Shown one piece after another: positions 8,101 to 15,992 of a stretch of 64,000 nucleotides of DNA. Position numbers and translations under genes: made by a program. This DNA is from Thermohalobaculum sediminis (GTDB lineage: Bacteria; Pseudomonadota; Alphaproteobacteria; Rhodobacterales; Rhodobacteraceae). How positions within the stretch are numbered: position 1 is the first letter of the stretch; every line of letters starts with the position of its first letter. The notes under the pieces are model-generated. The model saw only the letters and a program-made list of their open reading frames with translations. It was not told the DNA's origin and did not search any database. The stretch is from positions 62,001 through 126,000 of the forward strand of contig NZ_JAMFKN010000004.1 of the NCBI RefSeq assembly GCF_023487995.1, given 5' to 3'.

Positions 8101-10450
8101 CGCCGACGATCTGCAGCGTTCCGCCAAAGCTGTTGGACGAGTCGCCCAGCAGGACGTTGGCGAATGTGTCGTTCAGCGGGTCGGCATCGCCTTGGTCATC
8201 TGTCGCGCGGAAGCTGGCGTTGCCTCCGACGGCCATGGACACGTCGAACGCGTCGGTGATCGCGCCCTGGGCGCTGAAGACGGCATTGCCGAGGATGTCC
8301 ACGTCGCGGTCACCGAAGACCGAGAAATCGACGTCCGCGAACACTATCGGCCCGTCGGTCGTCACATCGACATCGCCGCTGGCAAAGAGCCCTCGGATCG
8401 TGAGGTCTGGCGTGAACGAGCCCTCGTTGGTGTGCCCGAGGACGATGTTCCTGCCGGTCGCCCGGAACTCGGAGAAATTGTTGTTGGCCGACGGCAGGAG
8501 GATGTCATAGCTGCCGGCGTTGACGGCCAGCGTCGCCGAGTAGCTGCCCTCGCTGTAGCCCTCGCGGATCGAGGTGCCGGCCTCCTGCGTGACGTCGCCG
8601 CCATTGGCGGTGATGCTGGCATAGCCGCCGACCTCGGTCTGCGGCAGAACCAGCCCGGCGCCCGAGGTCAGGCTGGACCCGTAGTTGAGGAAAAGCGTCG
8701 TGCCCGGCGCCATCTGGAAGTCCAGCAGACCGCCCGCGCTGGCGCTGGCGAAATAGTCGAGAATGATCGACTGCCCCGCGCCCGAGCGCATCGTCAGATC
8801 GCCGGTCGCACTGACCGCCGCATAGCCCACGATGATGCCGTTGCCATACCCCGCTAGCGGCGGCGTTCCGAAATCGACGCCTGAGTCGAGCGTGATCGAG
8901 CCGTCGATGATCAGGTTGGCGCCGATGAAGATCTCGCGTCCCGCCTCGATCGTCAGTGCTAGCGTGTTGCCCGTGGCGGTGTTATCGACATCGCTGAGGA
9001 TGTTGACTTCGCTGTTCGCCTGCAGCGTCAGCGTGCCGTTCACGCTGGTGATGAAGTCGGGGGTGATCGTCGTCGTCAGCCCGTCGCCGTCGAGGGCCAG
9101 GTCGTCGAACAGGATGTCGAAGCCCGGCGCGCCCTGCGAGATCGTCGCGGTACTCGAGACGTTGATGATCTCGGGATCGAGCAGCAACTCGCCCGCCTCG
9201 CCCTTTGGCGCCGCCAGGTCGACCCCGCCCTCGATCCTGAGATAGCCGCCCGAGACCTCGGCGAAGCCGCCGTCGCCGCCCTCGGCGCCGCCGCGCACGC
9301 TGAGGCTGCCGAAGAAGCCGGTCGCGTTCTGGGACCAGATCACCGCGGTGCCGCCGTCGCCCGAGGTGATGGCGTCGGCGCGGATCGTGGCGCCTTCCTC
9401 GACGACCGTGACGCGCGCCTGGCGCAGGTCGCCCCCGCCCTTCACGTCGCCGCCTATGCGGATGTCGCCACCGCCCGCCGCGCCCGAGGCGTCGATCTCG
9501 GCGGTCCCGGTCACGCGGGTCCGGTCGCCGGTCGCGGTGATCTTTCCGCCGGTCAGGTCCTCGCCGCCCGTGGCGTCGAGCCGGCCGGAGATCTCGACCG
9601 TGTCGCCGCCAGACAGCACGATCCGCCCTTCCGAGCCGGACACGGTCGTGGCCTCGATGACGCCGCCGGCCGAGACGGTGGATTCGAGCACCCCTTCCGC
9701 GGTCGCCGCGTCGATCAGCACGAGCCCGCCGTCATTGCGGATGGTGCCGGTGTTGACAGCCGCGAGCTGCGTCGCCTCGCCGGTCGGCAGGGCGAGAATG
9801 CCGTCGCCCGCAAGATCGATCGCGAAGGCGTCGGTGCCCGCGATCACCACGCGCCCCACGCTGCCGACGATCACGCCCTCGTTGCGCGCCCGCGGGCCCA
9901 CGAGGCCCACCAGCCCCGCCTCGCCGAAGGTGATCTGGCCGCGGTTCACCACCGTCGCGTCCGGATTGCCCGGCGTGTCGAAGCGGTCCCGGCCGGCCAT
10001 GAAGGCGTCGTTGCCGATGTCGGCCGTCGTGGCGATGAAGCCGCCCACGTCGATGCGGGCGCTCTCGCCGATCACGACGCCGTTGGGGTTGACGATCCAG
10101 ACATTGCCGGGCGCGTTGATCGCGCCCTGGATGTCCGAGGCGCCGCCCGCCCGCACGCGGTTGAGGGTCACCGCGCTGGCCGAGGGCTGCTGGAAGTTCA
10201 CCGTCTCGGTGGCGCCCACGTCGAAGCTGCGCCAGTCGATGATGGCGCGCTGGGTGCTCTGGCTGATGTCGGTGACGCTGCCCGCGCGGCTGATGCTCGC
10301 GCTGCCGCCGACCACCACGCCGCCTTCGGGCCCCGCTTGCGCGGGGTGCGCGACGGCCGCGAGCGCAAGCGCACAGGCCGTGCTCGACATGAAGCGCCGG
10401 GCACGCCGGCGGCTGATGCTGGCTTTCGCCGTCATTGTCCGGGTGCTCAT
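5132..10450 (-). CDS. Two-partner-secretion exoprotein TpsA (filamentous-haemagglutinin N-terminal domain)
   Basis: A 1772-residue secreted protein. The start at 10450 is chosen over an in-frame ATG at 10486 because a purine-rich Shine-Dalgarno (GGGGGGAGGGG) lies just upstream and an Arg-rich signal peptide begins there; cleavage is expected after AQA (about residue 39). The TPS/haemagglutination domain follows (about 45-300), including an NPNG variant of the NPNL motif at about 121-124. The rest is a long Gly/Ser/Thr/Asp-rich repetitive stretch typical of a right-handed beta-helix. About 75-85 residues before the end is a Cys pair (1690 and 1698). It lies 23 bases after tpsB, its predicted outer-membrane transporter, and its stop overlaps the CHAT start. 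The TPS class is firm; adhesin versus another function cannot be told. Confidence 0.93.
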   Translation of the reverse strand: MSTRTMTAKASISRRRARRFMSSTACALALAAVAHPAQAGPEGGVVVGGSASISRAGSVTDISQSTQRAIIDWRSFDVGATETVNFQQPSASAVTLNRVRAGGASDIQGAINAPGNVWIVNPNGVVIGESARIDVGGFIATTADIGNDAFMAGRDRFDTPGNPDATVVNRGQITFGEAGLVGLVGPRARNEGVIVGSVGRVVIAGTDAFAIDLAGDGILALPTGEATQLAAVNTGTIRNDGGLVLIDAATAEGVLESTVSAGGVIEATTVSGSEGRIVLSGGDTVEISGRLDATGGEDLTGGKITATGDRTRVTGTAEIDASGAAGGGDIRIGGDVKGGGDLRQARVTVVEEGATIRADAITSGDGGTAVIWSQNATGFFGSLSVRGGAEGGDGGFAEVSGGYLRIEGGVDLAAPKGEAGELLLDPEIINVSSTATISQGAPGFDILFDDLALDGDGLTTTITPDFITSVNGTLTLQANSEVNILSDVDNTATGNTLALTIEAGREIFIGANLIIDGSITLDSGVDFGTPPLAGYGNGIIVGYAAVSATGDLTMRSGAGQSIILDYFASASAGGLLDFQMAPGTTLFLNYGSSLTSGAGLVLPQTEVGGYASITANGGDVTQEAGTSIREGYSEGSYSATLAVNAGSYDILLPSANNNFSEFRATGRNIVLGHTNEGSFTPDLTIRGLFASGDVDVTTDGPIVFADVDFSVFGDRDVDILGNAVFSAQGAITDAFDVSMAVGGNASFRATDDQGDADPLNDTFANVLLGDSSNSFGGTLQIVGGTVEFRAGSSLDVVDSYAQTEFEVESTGGDLVVSRLVVGAFDTSGPGGVTVSGPGTATLLAGQGSVTATDIVADDLLIGGPRAEVGFAEVGGDVTLDRFDARLLTIYGTVAGGSVALANGSTDTLTFSGGYSYASYEVLPFATDNLSLTSVDIIGADPLTFSAGSIRDGGTLTLNGVRTSTLTADVPNLALGFIDTNSMFVNVPGDIYKLPNSALDAGMGGTVTIAAPELPAGSGALADRDVNTGEPFTYLARIGYAELNLQLDQAGNILLPRGVTSSGVYHNDFERSPLIGAVETLALEDANDLYVITGYGAPRAIGTVGDVLLRANSDGIGDDGDLTLFLETNSTFDRATLIGDRLRIETYDEGRLGSIELFGDNANLQMSTEINIVNSRLSEYLFVRRNGDGTEGIAITDTATGDYLRVQMSGLPSPAAAGPIVALALPPGDNVELTRVAVGGDLIVNGTENVGLTDVQVGGSGDLRGQNIYLERAVFGGDLDTLTDGSAGPLVQLRILDTSVGGALSADALDAISAERLRVGGGATLAAGNVIGFTDFVIGGIASLTAPVVTLTRGNLVGGLSLVDGTALAMTDVSVLADFDTGLTSSLDLSRVLVVGALTASSTGALSIDNLSTTAGASFAGTSYDLAFIDINGAATFADSAGLTMSDAVFRGALDLGTQGTVGGQRLFIAGPLGGSASGDLSLTDLQVGGSTSLAAGGTLSLARFAIGDYSLSAGAFLVLSDGRAGNTTPGGMTPSEVSITNLVAGSVDVAAFGDVSLSGVQTAGLLAATSSGGNIFVNDVFAGTLVLDALSGDIVPLSGPGFRDFTIRGAGELVLPGAIAGLADIEGPGAGGSVVIGKDISAALGDPPGGVITATVDPVAGAAGAPGLPALGVRPALPDVTFLAPTTTGCTISTLEDCTDDEIIVVLIGPFIGDIMGNGVLEDEVRLVLPYFALERPLFELPPIDFATLYSATGNENLWQRGARGAEEEATQ

Positions 10451-10473
10451 CGCGCCCCTCCCCCCGCCACGCA

Positions 10474-12216
10474 TCACAGGAACCACACGAGCGAGCCGAA
10501 CACCCGCAGGTCACGCTCGCCGGTCCGCAGCAGCGGCTCGGCCAGCGGCACCGCCATCTCGATCTCGAAGCGCGGACCGGCCGGAAGCTGGAACCGTACC
10601 CCGCCGCCCGACGAGGCTAGATCGGTCGAGTTGTCGCCGGGCAAATCGGTCTGGAACACGATGCCGTAGTCGGCGAAGCCATAGAACTCGTAGCCGAAAT
10701 CGACGCCGCGGAAGGTCACCTGGTCGGTGTAGCGCAGCTCGCCATAGGCGGCGAAGCCGCTGTCGCCCAGCGCTTCGGACGGGTCATAGGCCTTGAGATA
10801 CCGCGCGCCGCCCAGCGCGAACCCCTCGTTCGCGAGCACGGTGTCGGGCGACCATTGTCCCGCGATCCGCACATGCCCGCTGACCTCGCGCCAGATCGGC
10901 TGCTCGCGCGCGATCTCGCCGCGCAGGAGGAAGAAGTCGCCCGTGCCGTCGAACCGGCTGAGGTTGGTGTCGCCCTCCTCGCTCGCGCCGAGGATGTCGA
11001 GGCCCTTGCGCAGCGTGATGTCGGCCGAGGTCGCCCCCCAGGCGTCCGCCATGCCCGCGCGCGCGCCAAGGTGGATCACGCGCAGCGAGTCGTCCGTCAG
11101 CGTGGCGACGTTGCCCGAGAAATCGACCGTCGAGTCGATCCAGTCGAAGCCGCCGTTTACCCAGAGCGAGAGGTCGCGGCTGCGGAGCACCGGGTGCTCG
11201 GCGCCGAGGCGGAACTCGTACTGGTCACCGCTGAGGTCAAGCGGCTCGAGGAAGTCGCCTGGCTTGGTGTGGCTGTAGAGCGCGCTCGCCCAGAGCTCGG
11301 TGCCCCAGTCGAGGAAGCCGCGCTGGGTAAGCTGGACCGTGTTGCGCTCGTCGAAATCCGGGAAGCCGTCGAAGCTCCACGAGTTGAAATAAGCCAGCTC
11401 GGTCGAAGCCGCGAAGGAGGTGTAGCTGTTGAGATAGCCGATCCCGCCAATCACGCCGGGCCCGATCACGGGGCTGTCGTGGTGGGTGACGAGGCCGACG
11501 GCGTTCCACACGTCGCGCTCGACATTGAGCGAGAGCACGATGGTGTCGGGCGTCGAGCCCGGCCCCGGCACGAAGGTTGCCCGCGTGATGCCGGGCAGAT
11601 CGGTCGCCAGCAGCGAGGCGCGCTCGAGGTCCTGGATGCGCGGGTTCGACAGGCCCTCGAGCGGCGCGGCCAGCTTGGCGATCAGCTCGCTCACCGGCCC
11701 CACGGCATCGGCCGGCTCTTCGATCACCACCTTCTCGACCGAGACGCCGAGGAGCACGATCTGCACCCGCGCTGCGGCCTGGTCCAGTTCCTGGCGCGGG
11801 ACCAGCACGCGCGTGAACACGAAGCCATCGGCCTTGAGGCCGACCTCGATCTCGCGCGCGGTCGCGTAGACCTGGGCGAGCGTCATGCGCTGCCCCGCCT
11901 GCGCGGCGAGGCGGGCGCGGATCGGGTCGAGCGGCAGGCGCCTGTCGTCGGCAACCGGCGCGCCGTCCCGGCCCACCAGCGCGATCTCGACGATGTCGAG
12001 CGTGATCCCGTCGGCGCCCTGGGGCGCCACGATCGAGGCGCGCGGCACCTCGACGCGCGCGGGGCCGGGGCGCGGGCCCGCTTCCTCGATCTGGCTCTCA
12101 ATGTCGCGCAGCCCCTGGGTGGGCGTCTGCGCCGCGGCCAGTCCGGCGGCAAGCAGCATCGGAAGCGTCACGGCCGCCCGCACGGGCAGCATCAAGGCAT
12201 TCTTTGCGGTCGGCAC
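10474..12216 (-). CDS. TpsB outer-membrane transporter (ShlB/FhaC/HecB family)
   Basis: A 580-residue Omp85-superfamily transporter that should secrete the adjacent TpsA across the outer membrane. It starts at a GTG with GGGGGAAA upstream; the N-terminus is a signal peptide ending near AAAQT. An N-terminal POTRA region (about 60-220, including a ShlB-type POTRA) is followed by a C-terminal beta-barrel with alternating aromatic and polar strands. It ends in an aromatic residue (LVWFL), the usual outer-membrane beta-barrel signal. Length matches the family (about 550-600). It lies upstream of tpsA in the same orientation, which is the usual B-A order. Confidence is high. Confidence 0.93.
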   Translation of the reverse strand: MPTAKNALMLPVRAAVTLPMLLAAGLAAAQTPTQGLRDIESQIEEAGPRPGPARVEVPRASIVAPQGADGITLDIVEIALVGRDGAPVADDRRLPLDPIRARLAAQAGQRMTLAQVYATAREIEVGLKADGFVFTRVLVPRQELDQAAARVQIVLLGVSVEKVVIEEPADAVGPVSELIAKLAAPLEGLSNPRIQDLERASLLATDLPGITRATFVPGPGSTPDTIVLSLNVERDVWNAVGLVTHHDSPVIGPGVIGGIGYLNSYTSFAASTELAYFNSWSFDGFPDFDERNTVQLTQRGFLDWGTELWASALYSHTKPGDFLEPLDLSGDQYEFRLGAEHPVLRSRDLSLWVNGGFDWIDSTVDFSGNVATLTDDSLRVIHLGARAGMADAWGATSADITLRKGLDILGASEEGDTNLSRFDGTGDFFLLRGEIAREQPIWREVSGHVRIAGQWSPDTVLANEGFALGGARYLKAYDPSEALGDSGFAAYGELRYTDQVTFRGVDFGYEFYGFADYGIVFQTDLPGDNSTDLASSGGGVRFQLPAGPRFEIEMAVPLAEPLLRTGERDLRVFGSLVWFL

Positions 12217-12285
12217 GCGCTTTCCCCCGTCAGCGGTGCCCCGCGCGGCGCCCTCGGCCGTGCGGGACTGGATCGTCTGTCTCCG

Positions 12286-12996
12286 TCAGCTCCCGCCTTC
12301 GCCCTCGAGCTTGACCTGGATCTCCACCCGGCGCTGCGCCGCGGCGCGCGGATCGGCGCTCGCCAGCAGCCGCTCCTTGCCCATGCCCACGGCCTCGATC
12401 TGGGCGGTGGCGATGTCGCAGTTGCGGACGAGGAACTCCTTGGTCGCCTCGGCGCGGCGCTGCGACAGGCGCTGGTTGTACTCGGCCGAGCCCGCCGCAT
12501 CGGTGTGGCCGATCACGAAATAGCTGGATCCCGGGTTCAGCTGCAGGTCGGCCCTAAGTGTCGAGCACAGGCCGCTGAGGATCTCGCGTGCCTCGTCGTC
12601 GAGATAGGACGAGTCATAGGCGAACTTGATCGGGCGGAAGAGCTGGTCCTCCTGCGCGAGCTCGAGCGGCACGGGCTCGGTCGCGGCTTCCTTGCGCGAC
12701 TGGCCGGCCGAGGCGGTCGCGGTTTTCTGGCCCGAGGCCGACGGCGTGGCAGAGAGCACCGTCGAGTCGCCCTTGGCGGTCGGTGCCGCCTCGGTCGTGC
12801 CGGTCTGCGGGTTGATCTCGAGCAGCGTGCGGGTCTTTTCCTGCTCGCGCCGCTTCTGCATCAGAAGCTCGCGCTGCTTCTGCAGGATCTGCTGATCCGA
12901 GGGCAGGCTCTGAGCGAAGGCGGGAACGGCCAGAGGCAGCGACAAGGCGACGAGGATCGCGGCCAAGGCAGGCCCTGTGACATGGATGTTCCGCAT
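12286..12996 (-). CDS. OmpA-family peptidoglycan-binding protein
   Basis: A 236-residue protein with a signal peptide (cleavage near PAFAQS, about residue 29). A charged, Gln/Arg/Lys-rich helical stretch follows (about 30-65, probably coiled coil), then a low-complexity linker. The C-terminal OmpA domain (about 120-232) shows the peptidoglycan-binding pattern GHTDAAGSAEYNQRLSQRRA and a terminal arginine-rich RRVEIQVK. There is no N-terminal beta-barrel, so it is probably periplasmic and tethered to peptidoglycan. The start is supported by AAGGAG six bases upstream. It is the first gene of the locus, 69 bases ahead of tpsB, and may anchor the secretion apparatus to the cell wall (inference). 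Confidence 0.88.
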   Translation of the reverse strand: MRNIHVTGPALAAILVALSLPLAVPAFAQSLPSDQQILQKQRELLMQKRREQEKTRTLLEINPQTGTTEAAPTAKGDSTVLSATPSASGQKTATASAGQSRKEAATEPVPLELAQEDQLFRPIKFAYDSSYLDDEAREILSGLCSTLRADLQLNPGSSYFVIGHTDAAGSAEYNQRLSQRRAEATKEFLVRNCDIATAQIEAVGMGKERLLASADPRAAAQRRVEIQVKLEGEGGS

Positions 12997-13218
12997 CTCG
13001 GGCTCCTTCCCATGGAATGAAGTCTCACAGCGTAATCACTTTAAGTTGTATATGTAACGGGGGCTTGCGCGCGGGTCCAGAAAGATTGCGGGAAGTGCGG
13101 GCCGATGCGGCGCGCGGCACGCGCGGGCGCGGGGGCCCGATTTTCCGTGGCCCGACGGCGAAGCAGGCCTTATTCTCGTGCGGATCGCGGGTTTTCGCGT
13201 ATCTCGGGGGCGTTCGGC
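12997..13218. promoter_or_regulatory. Divergent intergenic region carrying the likely promoter of the TPS/CHAT locus
   Basis: The 222 bases separate ompA (minus) from the M15-like peptidase (plus). A conspicuously A/T-rich patch at about 13034-13058 stands out in a roughly 70% GC background. It contains the near-palindrome GTTGTATATGTAAC (13045-13058; GTT, ATAT and AAC are symmetric). The Shine-Dalgarno of ompA is at 13003-13008. No convincing -35/-10 pair can be fixed by eye, so the patch is only a candidate promoter or operator. Confidence 0.35.
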
Positions 13219-14028
13219 ATGCGCTATCTTCCAAGTATCCTCATCGCGCTGGCGATCCTGCTCGCACCGCTGGTCTGGCACCTTTCCGGCGCGCTGTTCG
13301 GCGAGCCGGCAGCCGAGCCCGAAATCGTTCGGCTGCGGGCCGAGATCGACGAGATGAAGGGCGATCTGAAGCGCCTTGCCGAGCGGGTCGACGGGCTTGA
13401 TTCGCGGACGGCGCGCGCGCTCGACCCGGTCGACCAGGGGCTGGCGGCGGCGCCGAACGCCGAGGTCTCGGACTCGCTGCGCGACGCCTTCGCGCAGGTC
13501 GTGCTCATCGCCAACCGGCGCAACTCGAACGACGGCCTGACGCCGGCGACGCCCGCCTTCCTCGAGGAGATGTTCGGCAAGCCGCGCGACGATCTTGGCG
13601 ACGACTGCCAGCCGGCGACGAACCCCAAGCTCACCGCGCTGCTGGCGCTTGAGGACGTGGGGCCGATCAAGGCGCATCTGATCCAGCCGGCGCTGATCTC
13701 GCTCAGGCAGATCTTTGCCAATGTCCAGTTCTACGAGCCCGAGCTCTACGCCCGGATCAAGAGCGCGGGCTCGCTCTGCGTGCGCACCATCCGGGGCGCG
13801 GCCGAGGCTGCGTCGGCACATGCCTACGGGCTTGCGGTCGACATCAACATCGACGGCTATCTCGACACCCTGGGCGACGGCAAGACGCAGCTCGGCCTCA
13901 CGCTGCTCGCGGACTTCTTCAAGAAGGAGGGCTGGATCTGGGGCGCCGCGTTCGGGCGCGAGGACTCGATGCATTTCGAGGTGAGCCGCGAGAAGCTCGA
14001 GCAGTGGAGCCGGCTCGGCCTGATCTGA
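13219..14028 (+). CDS. Membrane-anchored M15-type peptidoglycan peptidase
   Basis: A 269-residue protein starting at an ATG with GGGGG upstream; an in-frame upstream ATG at 13105 has no supporting features. One N-terminal membrane segment (about 5-25) is followed by a short charged coiled-coil stretch (about 34-62) and a C-terminal peptidase domain. The zinc ligands His201, Asp208 (SAHAYGLAVDIN) and His252 (EDSMHFE) match the M15 D-Ala-D-Ala carboxypeptidase / L-Ala-D-Glu endopeptidase pattern. It should cut peptide stems of peptidoglycan from the periplasmic face. The exact bond cannot be told. It is divergent from the OmpA/TPS locus and upstream of dusA on the same strand. Confidence 0.8.
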   Translation: MRYLPSILIALAILLAPLVWHLSGALFGEPAAEPEIVRLRAEIDEMKGDLKRLAERVDGLDSRTARALDPVDQGLAAAPNAEVSDSLRDAFAQVVLIANRRNSNDGLTPATPAFLEEMFGKPRDDLGDDCQPATNPKLTALLALEDVGPIKAHLIQPALISLRQIFANVQFYEPELYARIKSAGSLCVRTIRGAAEAASAHAYGLAVDINIDGYLDTLGDGKTQLGLTLLADFFKKEGWIWGAAFGREDSMHFEVSREKLEQWSRLGLI

Positions 14029-14157
14029 GCGCCTCCCGTCCCCGCAAGGCTGCGACCGCCCGCCGTCCCGCTGGCGGCTGGTTTCGGACCCTTAACCTGC
14101 ACTATATGTCCACGCGGATGCGGAGAGACCCCCGCCGTGCCCGAAGGAGACTTGCGA

Positions 14158-15171
14158 ATGCGCCGAGACGCGACCCCCGAGGCAGCGCGGCTGTCCGTGG
14201 CGCCGATGATGGACTGGACCGACCGCCATTGCCGGATGTTCCACCGGCAGTTCTCGCGGCATGCGCTGCTCTACACCGAGATGGTGACCGCCTCGGGCCT
14301 GGTGATCGGCGAGGCGGACTGGCTGCTCGACCACGATGCGGCCGAGCATCCGCTGGCGCTGCAACTCGGCGGCTCGGATCCCGACATGCTGGCGCGCGCC
14401 GTCGCGATGGCGCGCGGGCGCGGCTTTGCCGAGATCAACCTCAATGTCGGCTGCCCCTCGGATCGGGTGCAGTCGGGCCGCTTCGGCGCCTGCCTGATGC
14501 GCGAGCCGGGGCTGGTCGCGGACTGCGTCGCTGCCATGATCGGGGCGGCGGGCGAGGGCGGGCCCGAGATCACCGTGAAATGTCGCATTGGCGTCGACGA
14601 TCAGGACCCGGCCGAAGCGCTGCCCGCGTTCGTCGACCGGGTGGCTGCGGCGGGGGTGCGGCGTTTCATCGTCCACGCCCGCAAGGCATGGCTCGAGGGC
14701 CTGAGCCCGAAGGAGAACCGCGACGTACCGCCGCTCGACTACGATCTTGTCGCGTGGGTGCGGGCGGCGCGGCCGGATCTCAGTGTCAGCCTGAATGGCG
14801 GCATCGCCACGCTGGCCGAGGCGCGGGCGCATCTCGACCGCTTCGATGGGGTGATGATCGGGCGCGCTGCCTACCACGACCCGGCGGCGATCCTCGGGCG
14901 GGCCGACGAGATCGTGACCGGCTGCGCCTGCGAGCCCGTCACGCCCGAGGCGGCTGTACGGGACATGTATCCCTACATCGAGGATGCGCTGGTGCGCGGC
15001 GTCCGGCTCAACCAGATCGTGCGCCACATGCTCGGCGCCTTCGCGGGGCGGCCTGGCGCGCGGGCGTGGCGACGGATCCTATCGACCGGGGCGGTGCGCC
15101 CGGGGGCGGGGCTCGAGGTGATCGAGGCCGCCCTGGCCGCCGTCGAGCCCGGCCGCGCCGCCGCCGAATGA
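14158..15171 (+). CDS. dusA: tRNA-dihydrouridine(20/20a) synthase DusA
   Basis: A 337-residue FMN enzyme reducing uridine 20/20a in the tRNA D-loop. The N-terminal SVAPMMDWTDRHCR motif is diagnostic of DusA. The catalytic Cys sits in LNVGCPSDRVQ, FMN and RNA contacts lie in VKCRIGVDDQD and RFIVHARKAWLEGLSPKENR, and SLNGGI and MIGRAAYHDP are also present. The ATG at 14158 is preferred to the GTG at 14137 because AAGGAGA lies seven bases upstream. The stop overlaps the next gene's start (ATGA). Confidence 0.95.
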   Translation: MRRDATPEAARLSVAPMMDWTDRHCRMFHRQFSRHALLYTEMVTASGLVIGEADWLLDHDAAEHPLALQLGGSDPDMLARAVAMARGRGFAEINLNVGCPSDRVQSGRFGACLMREPGLVADCVAAMIGAAGEGGPEITVKCRIGVDDQDPAEALPAFVDRVAAAGVRRFIVHARKAWLEGLSPKENRDVPPLDYDLVAWVRAARPDLSVSLNGGIATLAEARAHLDRFDGVMIGRAAYHDPAAILGRADEIVTGCACEPVTPEAAVRDMYPYIEDALVRGVRLNQIVRHMLGAFAGRPGARAWRRILSTGAVRPGAGLEVIEAALAAVEPGRAAAE

Positions 15172-15977
15172 CCGCTCGCGCGCGCGACGTCCTCGCCCGA
15201 GGCTGGGCCGTGCTGCCACCCGATCCCGCGATGGCGGCATGGGTTGCGGCGGCGCGCCCGGTCGCGGACCGCCTGCTGGCCGACCCGCGGTTGCGCGCCC
15301 GCTGGATGCGGTGCGGCGGCACCTGGTTTGCGGGCGTGAACGTCTTTCCCAACGACGCGACCGGCGCGGTGCCGGCAGAGGGGGTGCCGCCGCTGGCCGG
15401 GCCCGTCCTCGACGTCATTGCGGACGTGCTGGGCCTCGGCGGCTTCGCCTGGGACCCCGCGCAGATCTCGGTCTACCTGCCGGGCTACCCGGCGGCGCCG
15501 TCCGAGGGCGAGAGCGAGGCCGCTTTCGCGTATCGCCGCAAGCGCGACGCAGCGCATGTCGACGGCCTCGCCCGCGACGCTTCGCGCCGGCGGCAGCTGG
15601 GCGAGCTGCACGGCTTCATCCTTGGCATCCCGCTCACCGCGACGCCGCCGGGCGCCTCGCCGCTCGTGGTCTGGGAGGGCTCGCACGAGATCGTGCGCGC
15701 GGCTCTGCGAGCGCGCCTCGCCCCGGTTGCCCCCTGCGACTGGCTGCGCGAGGACATTACCGACGCCTATGTCGCCGCCCGGGCACGGATCTTCGACAGC
15801 TGCCGCCGCGTGGCGGTGCATGCGGCGCCCGGCGAATGCTACCTGATCCACCGGCTGGCCCTGCATGGCGTCGCGCCGTGGGGCGCGGACGGTGGAGAGG
15901 CGCCCAGACCCATCGCCTATTTTCGCCCCGACCCCTTTCCGGGAGCGTCGCCGGAGTGGTGGCTGGAGCGGCCGTGA
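15168..15977 (+). CDS. Phytanoyl-CoA-dioxygenase-like 2-oxoglutarate/Fe(II) oxygenase
   Basis: A 269-residue protein whose ATG overlaps the dusA stop by four bases (ATGA), so the longer reading of this frame is not used. It shows the double-stranded beta-helix signature of the PhyH family: the Fe(II) ligands His130-x-Asp132 (AAHVDG) and a distal His233 (LALHGVAPW), with an Arg229 suited to 2-oxoglutarate binding, plus WEGSHE in between. The substrate is unknown. Coupling to dusA hints at co-expression but not necessarily shared function. The superfamily call is moderately firm. Confidence 0.7.
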   Translation: MTARARDVLARGWAVLPPDPAMAAWVAAARPVADRLLADPRLRARWMRCGGTWFAGVNVFPNDATGAVPAEGVPPLAGPVLDVIADVLGLGGFAWDPAQISVYLPGYPAAPSEGESEAAFAYRRKRDAAHVDGLARDASRRRQLGELHGFILGIPLTATPPGASPLVVWEGSHEIVRAALRARLAPVAPCDWLREDITDAYVAARARIFDSCRRVAVHAAPGECYLIHRLALHGVAPWGADGGEAPRPIAYFRPDPFPGASPEWWLERP

Positions 15978-15992
15978 CGGGGCGATGCGTGC

